Of a DNA stretch of 64,000 bases, positions 58,501 through 64,000 are shown one piece after another. The stretch's first letter is position 1. Every line of letters begins with the position of its first letter. The DNA lies in assembly GCA_963377175.1 (NCBI GenBank), contig CAUJNA010003241.1, forward strand, positions 551,001 to 615,000, written 5' to 3'. The notes beneath the pieces are model-generated. The model did no database searches. It saw only the letters and a list, made by a program, of their open reading frames with translations, and was not told the DNA's origin. Made by a program: the position numbers and the translations under genes. The stretch is from Effrenium voratum. Lineage: Eukaryota; Sar; Dinophyceae; Suessiales; Symbiodiniaceae.

Positions 58501-61500
58501 AAAAAGTATCCCCAACAGCCCTACTGTCCGAAACCCTCTAGACCTTTTAGCTGCTCCGAACTCTGCGCACCGTTTTTATCCACCGCGAGTCGGATGTTGG
58601 GTCTTGTGACCGTGAATTTTGATTCGGTCGCTTCGCGCTGCGAGTTATAATTGGGAAGGGATTCGACGGGCTCCCCGACCGGCTGACAAAGCAACCTCAG
58701 CGCTGAATGTTTCCGGATGTCCTTTTCAGGGAAACCACCGATATTTACAAAAGCAAGGAGAGACAGGCACGGCAAACAGGTCAGCAAAGCTCCTCTCCCC
58801 GGGCATGACTCGTCAAAGGACCGTGTCCTCGAAATTGCCACGGTAAGGAGTTCAACGGAGACATGCGAACTTTGACGGGGTTGCTTTCATGCGCTCCTCT
58901 CAGATTCAGCCAATGGTGTTCCCGAGATGTCGAGGCATCCAGGTGGGAGGGGTGAGTTCTCGAAAACCCGCCCTCCAAGGAGCCGCGAGGGCGGACCACT
59001 GTGTGCCTGCGAAATGTCCCGAACAACTACACGAGGCGCGGGTGGGTGTCTGTGGGTGTGTGTGGATTGGAGGTTGGTTGGCAATTCTGAGGCCTGGGCT
59101 TTGGAGAATGACTGCAATCACCACTGCTTTTTGGACAGTAGGATGTGGCCATGGGGCATAACCTATGGCTCCATTTTGGGGTGGATGAACATCCATTTGC
59201 CACCCATTTTGATGTTCACCAGGGGTACAGGGTCTTGACCCACAACCATGTTGGACATGGGAAAAGTCAGTTGGGGGGTGGAAGGCACGCATGTGATAAA
59301 GATCACGTGGACATTTTGGCACGTGCACAAGTTAGCCACGCGCCACGGTTTGGTTGCAGGACGTAGAGCCGTGAACCCAACCGGGAGGGGGGGGGGGTAG
59401 ACTGTTCGCAGTGCCATGAACCAAGCCATGCAGCTGATACCCCTGCGACAAGTTGAAATGCTGCAACTTGCCAAACTCCGATGGCTTCTGGCTGGCTGAG
59501 TTGCTTCATGCTCTCACTCCCTGAGTTACTTTTTGGAAAGACGCGTGTTAGTGGCAACCAAAGTGTTGGAGAGTGTTTTGGGGGCAACCACTCGGGAAGT
59601 GATCGAGCTGTTTTGTTTGGCAATAGATTCGTACCTGGAGTCTCCATGACCCGAAATAAAAATGGGTCCATGACCAACCATTTTTTTGGGTAATGACCAA
59701 CCATTTTTAAAGGGTCATGGAGACTCCAGGTATCTCGGGAATGTTTCAAGCTCAAGCCCCGAGGTGCGGACCATGGGGCCACGACTTCATAACCTCTGCC
59801 CCTCTCAAACCATAGAATCTCGAGAAGGATCGAGACCCGGGGGAGGACAACTGGGGCAAGTCCATCTCTTTTTTGTTTGTTGGTTGGAAGTTTGGACCCT
59901 TCCCCTCGGTACATACGGGGATGTTCTGTGTTGTTCATATCATTTGCATGCCGTCTTCAAGGCGGCACCAAAGTGTGTGTGTGTGTGCCACGATGAGCAG
60001 TCAGGTTTGCCACTTGCTGCGCAGTACTTGTTGCACACAAAAAAGGGCGGGCAAAGCAAAACCAGCTGGGGCTCGTCGTCTTCTTCTTTCAACAACAATG
60101 TTCGGAAGCACGGGAGGGGGGGGGAGTCCCCCTCTGTTTCTTTTTGTTTTTCTCTTTCGTGAGGCAGATGTTTGTGGAGCTTTTGGAGAAGCAAGGGCTC
60201 TCCGGGCACTTCGACTTCCTCTACCTCCCCTGCGACTTTCATCGCCACGCCAACCTGGGCTACGCCTTCATCAACTTGGTGAACGAAGCGCCTCATGCGA
60301 AGCAAGTGCAAACAATTAAAAGAGTGCGCACCCCAAGGTGGTACCGGTATTCAATTCGTCTAGTTTTATATACCGTATATATATATAAATATATATATAA
60401 ATATATATATATATATATCGTGTGGGTAGAAATAGATAATTATGGGTTCCACTGGTTTGGATAGGTTTGCTTATTGACCAGGGCCATCTTGTCCAAAAGG
60501 TCACCTATGTCAATTCCGTTTTGCATCCGGGGAAGCCGGCTGCCGTGAGACGCTGGGAGCTTGCCCTCCGGAATTCGTAGCTCTGGGAGTGCTTGAATTG
60601 ATTCGTGCAGAGATCGACCGAAAGCGGAGGGCTTTCCAAAAGAACCCAGCCATTTGATGTTGATTCCCCGTTCTTTTCAACCAGCGTTCTTTCCAAAAAC
60701 CGGCCATTTTCCCTGGGTTTCACAAGGTTTTCTAGAAAGAATGATCCCTGGAAAGAATGGGGAAGCTAGCCCTAGAACCATGCCAGCTCGTCCAGTCGGA
60801 TCTTCACATGGCTGTATTTCTCATAAGCCGGCTGACCGGCATCCATTTTTTGGTGAAGTTGGCGACGACTTTCCGTCGCCCAAAATTTGGCAGTTCTCTT
60901 TTGGGGCGGGGGGGGAGGGGGCGGCAGCGCTTCTGGCGCCTTTCCACATTTTTTTCAAACCCAGCCTTTGGACTTCCCGTGGCTTTGAGGTAAGCCTTTT
61001 CGCCCAGCAAACCCGACGGAAAACCGAATCCGTGAAATTGGAAGCCCACATCCCTTTACATGGCAGAATGGGGACCCCCATTTTTTGCTGGTGTCTTTTG
61101 TACTTTCCAGAATCAAAATGGCTCCTGGCCCAAATCCTTTCGACACATGTCATTAAACAAAAATGGGGGCGGACCCCCCATTTTGGGGGGTGGTTTCTTT
61201 CCTTCTGCTTTACTTTTGAGACCACCCCAAAAAACAAAGAATGTCACGCAAGCGCCAAGGCCGGCGTCCTGAAGTTTTGGGACATCTTCCACGGCTTCAC
61301 GGCGTGGACCTTGCCCACGGCCAAGGCGGCGCTTGGGTCTGGTCGGTGGTCCAAATGCCATGGATGAGCTCAGGGTGAGATTTTGTTGAGCCTCGGGATC
61401 TCCTGGGTGTTTTTGTTACTTGTTCTTTTTCTTTTTTAGCGCAGGACTTGAGGAATGGATATGGTCTCAACCGCATCAACCTCATGTCGAACTCTTAGCT

Positions 61501-63112
61501 GAAGGGTTGCGGGAAATGGACTCCACTTTTGTGATGCTGACTTGGGTATGGGTCCAAATTAAACCAGGATATGGAAGCAGGTTTTAGTCCCTTCCATTTA
61601 CCAGGGCAACTCATTTTGTGTACCAATTTTTGACCCACAGCTGGGCGAAGTCAAGTGTATGAGGAATCGGTGGCAATTGACTTGATTTGAGCGGTTTCCT
61701 CTTAGAGTCATTTGAGGATTGAAGTCAGAGGAAGAAATATGCAGGGGATCTCAGCACCGTTTTTGCCTTACCATTTTGAGCAATCCTTCGAACACGGCAC
61801 GTATCAAGTCTGGAGGGATCTAATGCTGTGTCAGGGCTCAATGGTGCCGACGGCATCGGTCTGCATGGAAACCCTCTGCTTGGGCGACACACAGGAAATC
61901 ACGCACGGTGTGGTTGATGCGTCGGCCGAAGCCTTCAGAAAGGGTCTCGTCAACAGAAGAGAAGTTGCAGAGCAGTCGGCGGAAGCAGTCGGGTATGGTT
62001 GCCGGGATTCCTTCTCCCTGCTGCTATTATCGTTGGGTGTTGCGTTTTTGAGCACTCGTTCCGGAAGCAAAGGGAAACCAGCCATTACATGGTTGCCCCA
62101 TGTTGAGACAAACATATTTGAATATTCAAAAAAGCAATAGCTTGGTGTGGGAGTGACGCAACAGTGACTTTTTCCCATCCTCACGGCAGTCTAGGATGTT
62201 TGCGGATAGGTTGAAACGGTGGGTGTCCATGTTACATGGCGACGGTCCCCCCCAGCCCGACTATTCTGATTCCCTAATCAACGCACCCTTGTAATAGATT
62301 GCATGTCTCCCAGCCTGCTAAACCCCGCATCAGGGTGTTGACTACCCCAAGGTTTTCCTTGGACACGGTTCATTTCCTCGAAAAGAGAACCAATTTGTGA
62401 GTTCAAGTCTGCCTTGTCAAGAAGAGGAACCCTGCTCGCACTATATAAGTCTAAAATAATCTAAATTGTATCTATCTCCCTTCAGGTAACCGAGGCAACC
62501 TCTTTTTAAAACCTAGAACAACCGCTTGTTGCTTACGGGGTACCCTTCCTCCCACTATATGGGTATGGGTCAAACAAAATCACCACCAGGAAAAAACAAC
62601 GCAGGTGTTCATCCATGTTCCCACTTACCAAGGTTCTATTTTAGGGTTACCCTATTTTGACAACCACTGCTTCAGGGAGGAGACCTGGGAGATCAGGTGC
62701 CATGCAACGGAGGGTTTGCACCCGGGATCCACTAGGGCTCCTTGCACCCATGAGAAGAATGGCCGGGGATCCAATTTGGAGGATGAAACACCTGAAGGGC
62801 AAAAAAGTGTGGTTATGTTAGACCAACCTTTGGTTCTGGTCATATATAAACATATAGTTAACCCAACTTTTTTTGTGGTTTTAGTTATACTAGCTCAACC
62901 GTTGTTTCTGGTTATATTTGCCCAACCTTTCGTTCAAGCTTTGTTTTCAGAAGGCACACCTGGCTCCAAGCGGCTCCGCTCCGCCGGGCTCCGGGCTTGC
63001 CGGTTACCGGTTTTCGGTGTTCGGTTCAGGTGGGGCAGGTGAGCTTCAGCGGGCCGCACCAGGGCCTGCGGGCACACATCGACCGCTACAGGAACAGCCC
63101 GGTGATGCACAA
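54726..63112 (+). CDS. Mei2-like RNA-binding protein, gene D (last exon outside the window)
   Basis: The RRM_2 domain is assembled from exons 58980-59035 (GRTTVCLRNVPNNYTR), 60164 to about 60302 (MFVELLEKQGLSGHFDFLY, LPCDFHRHANLGYAFINL), 61260-61325 (KFWDIFHGFTAWTLPTAK) and 63030-63112 (VGQVSFSGPHQGL to RYRNSPVMH). N-terminal exons are about 54726-54838 (VVQNTFLDLSGG) and 55635 to about 55690 (MERFTQLRRVRSAG). Linker exons are about 57271-57353 and 57672-57765. GC donors follow 59035, 61325 and 63112. Unlike gene C, 60164-60302 has no intron inside the RNP1-bearing half. The SVPxxYKP tail exon was not found up to 64000 and must lie beyond. RNA binding is the family role. Confidence 0.77.
55274..55583. 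repeat. Compound microsatellite (TTGG)n(TTGC)n
   Basis: Blocks of TTGG and TTGC alternate about six times over 310 bp, within the intron between the two N-terminal exons of gene D. All three + frames are open (WLVG/LLAC pseudo-peptides), which is an artefact. Confidence 0.97.
55828..55965. repeat. Minisatellite, CTTCTTGGCTTTTCGG-type units
   Basis: Units of 8 to 16 bases (GGCTTCTTGGCTTTTC) are repeated with small changes inside a gene D intron. The - strand reads KPRSREAK-type pseudo-peptides. Confidence 0.92.
56085..56740. repeat. Minisatellite, about 95-bp units, seven diverged copies
   Basis: Each unit carries TTGCACCCCTATTTGAATCA, TCACTTCTTCGAACATCAT, a G run, GCTGCCGCC, a C run and CCCCGCTACTTTTTAGAG. 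The G run and C run within each unit can pair as a hairpin. Copy starts are near 56085 (diverged), 56166, 56266, 56361, 56463, 56552 and 56631. In a gene D intron. Confidence 0.9.
57271..57353 (+). CDS. Candidate gene D linker exon
   Basis: Frame PTRGDDRAKDPTLAVESEGD then GETEDAWRL, acidic and GC-rich in codons, after the acceptor CTCCAG. It may also be read to the stop at 57358. The composition matches linkers in genes B and C. Confidence 0.4.
57672..57765 (+). CDS. Gene D linker exon
   Basis: After CATCTCGCAG near 57682 the frame reads EAPASEVPEIVERRLASSPI then RGRSALWS, a charged, Ser/Pro-containing stretch. It is in the position of the linker exons of genes B (11562) and C (40141). Both edges are approximate. 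Confidence 0.45.
59144..59252. repeat. Family 4b element, copy 2
   Basis: ATGTGGCCATGGGGCATAACC at left, GTCTTGACCCACAACCATGTT at right. The interior GGCTCCATTTTGGGGTGGATG and TTTGATGTTCACCAGGGGTA match 47809-47914. About 110 bp after gene D exon 58980-59035. Confidence 0.8.
60657..60765. repeat. Short inverted-end element, family 7, copy 3
   Basis: GTTGATTCCCCGTTCTTTTC at left and GATCCCTGGAAAGAATGGGG at right, the ends inverse around CCCCRTTCTTT. In the gene D intron before exon 61260. Confidence 0.78.
61541..61641. repeat. Short inverted-end element, family 3, copy 5 (inverted)
   Basis: CTTGGGTATGGGTCCAAATT to CAATTTTTGACCCACAGC, with GCAGGTTTTAGTCCCTTCC and TTTACCAGGGCAA. Same orientation as the copy at 15611. 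A further partial copy lies near 62557-62645. Confidence 0.78.
61712..62140 (+). CDS. Open frame of 142 codons inside a gene D intron, uncertain
   Basis: The frame contains FEHGTYQVWRDLMLCQGSM and GVVDASAEAFRKGLVNRREV, partly protein-like. The opposite strand is open over the same stretch (61831-62184). It lies between exons 61260-61325 and 63030-63112 of gene D, where the conserved domain needs no extra residues. It is therefore either intronic or a nested gene. Weak. Confidence 0.2.
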   Translation: MRIEVRGRNMQGISAPFLPYHFEQSFEHGTYQVWRDLMLCQGSMVPTASVCMETLCLGDTQEITHGVVDASAEAFRKGLVNRREVAEQSAEAVGYGCRDSFSLLLLSLGVAFLSTRSGSKGKPAITWLPHVETNIFEYSKKQ

Positions 63113-64000
63113 GCGCCCGGGGACGAAGTCATTCACGTCGGAAAATGGAGCAGCAGCTGTTTGGTTCTTTTTTCGGCGTAAAAGGGGGGGGGGAGGGGGG
63201 GGGGGCGCTGGGGGGGGGGTGGTTTTTTGGGCTAGGTCTCTCAGCTAGGTGCCAACTTGTACCGATGTTTTTTTGGGGGAGGGTTTCAAACTACAAAAAT
63301 AGACTACCCTGGATCTTCCAAATCATGGACATTTCACGTAAAATCCGGAGTCTACCAGTTTTTTGAGGGTCTCAGTGAAAAAACACAGAGTTTTCAAACT
63401 CCTGGTTTTTGAGGTAAAACTCCTAGAAATTGATTGTCGCTTCTGGAAATGGTTTGCACACCTGAAACCCCTAGAAATCGCAATTATTCGGTACTTGACG
63501 GAAGGAACTCTCCAATTCAGACATATTCTGAATCAGAATCATTCACCTGAATCAGAATCGTTCACCTGAATCATATAATTATATTTATTCAGAATTCAGA
63601 ATTATTCTGAATTCGGAATTATTGCCTTTGGGCGACAAATTGGCAAAGCCGGAAAGCACCACACCAAACTCAGCGCAAATCACCCGTAAAAAGCCCGCGG
63701 AGTGTGCGTAGTAAAATCAGTGGAATACCCACTCCAGTGCAGAGTTGCATAATTGCTGGGAAAGCGTACAGAGTTGCACAATTGCGCGCCCAAACTAGGA
63801 AGAAAAAAAAACAATACTTGAATCCAATTGTTTCCCCCAAGAACCACTCCTAGTTTTTGATGTTCACTCCTGCCTTTTGCAAGCCACTCCTGCTTTTTGA
63901 TTCCTGCATTGGAAACACCTGAAACTCCTAGTTTTTGGAGGGTCTCCTGGAGATATCCCGGAGAACGGAAAAACAGAGAAATAACCCGGAGACGGAGGAC
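63113..64000 (+). other. Start of the last intron of gene D
   Basis: It begins with the GC donor after RYRNSPVMH. It holds a G-rich run (63183-63220), a left-half family 1 MITE (about 63231-63307), an AGAATCATTCACCTGAATC tandem (about 63530-63570), AATTCAGAATTATTCTGAATT inverted repeats (about 63578-63622) and a direct repeat of CAGAGTTGCAYAATTG (about 63740 and 63768). No terminal SVPxxYKP exon is present. Confidence 0.55.

Overview
The window looks like nuclear DNA of a dinoflagellate (Symbiodiniaceae or Polarella type; the genus cannot be fixed from the sequence). Four observations support this. Small exons of Mei2-type RNA-binding genes lie far apart in long introns. The inferred splice donors are mostly GC, with one GA, rather than GT. 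Short dispersed elements, many with inverted ends, occur repeatedly and often sit within tens of bases of exon borders. Most of the remaining space is microsatellite or minisatellite. I found no rRNA, tRNA, CRISPR or bacterial-style operon. All confident genes are on the + strand.

Layout. (1) 1-984 is the last intron and last coding exon of a Mei2-like gene whose body lies to the left. (2) 985-8742 is repeats, including a 112-bp higher-order minisatellite. (3) 8743-20870 is Mei2-like gene B, with a 1.6-kb TGTA array in one intron. (4) 20871-27133 is mostly unassigned sequence with a few exon-like stretches. (5) 27134-31544 is a complete DNA transposon of 4,411 bp: 8-bp target duplication, about 41-bp inverted termini, and one intronless 1,184-codon gene. 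(6) About 38020-46184 is Mei2-like gene C. (7) 46185-54700 is unassigned, with the last two exons of an unknown gene at 47998-48387. (8) About 54726 to beyond the right edge is Mei2-like gene D, whose last exon lies outside.

The Mei2-like genes A-D form a head-to-tail array. In B, C and D the RRM_2 domain is cut by introns at matching places, with identical exon sizes (66 bp and 83 bp) and GC donors at the same codons. This points to tandem duplication after the introns were already in place.

The most novel item is the transposon. Its protein joins an N-terminal P-loop NTPase-like region, a SUMO-interaction-like motif, a possible papain-fold region, a CxC-type zinc cluster and a C-terminal KDZ-like (Kyakuja-Dileera-Zisupton) DDE transposase core. 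The open frame, the perfect target duplication and the 80 percent identical termini suggest recent activity. Family and fold assignments are by eye; no search was run.
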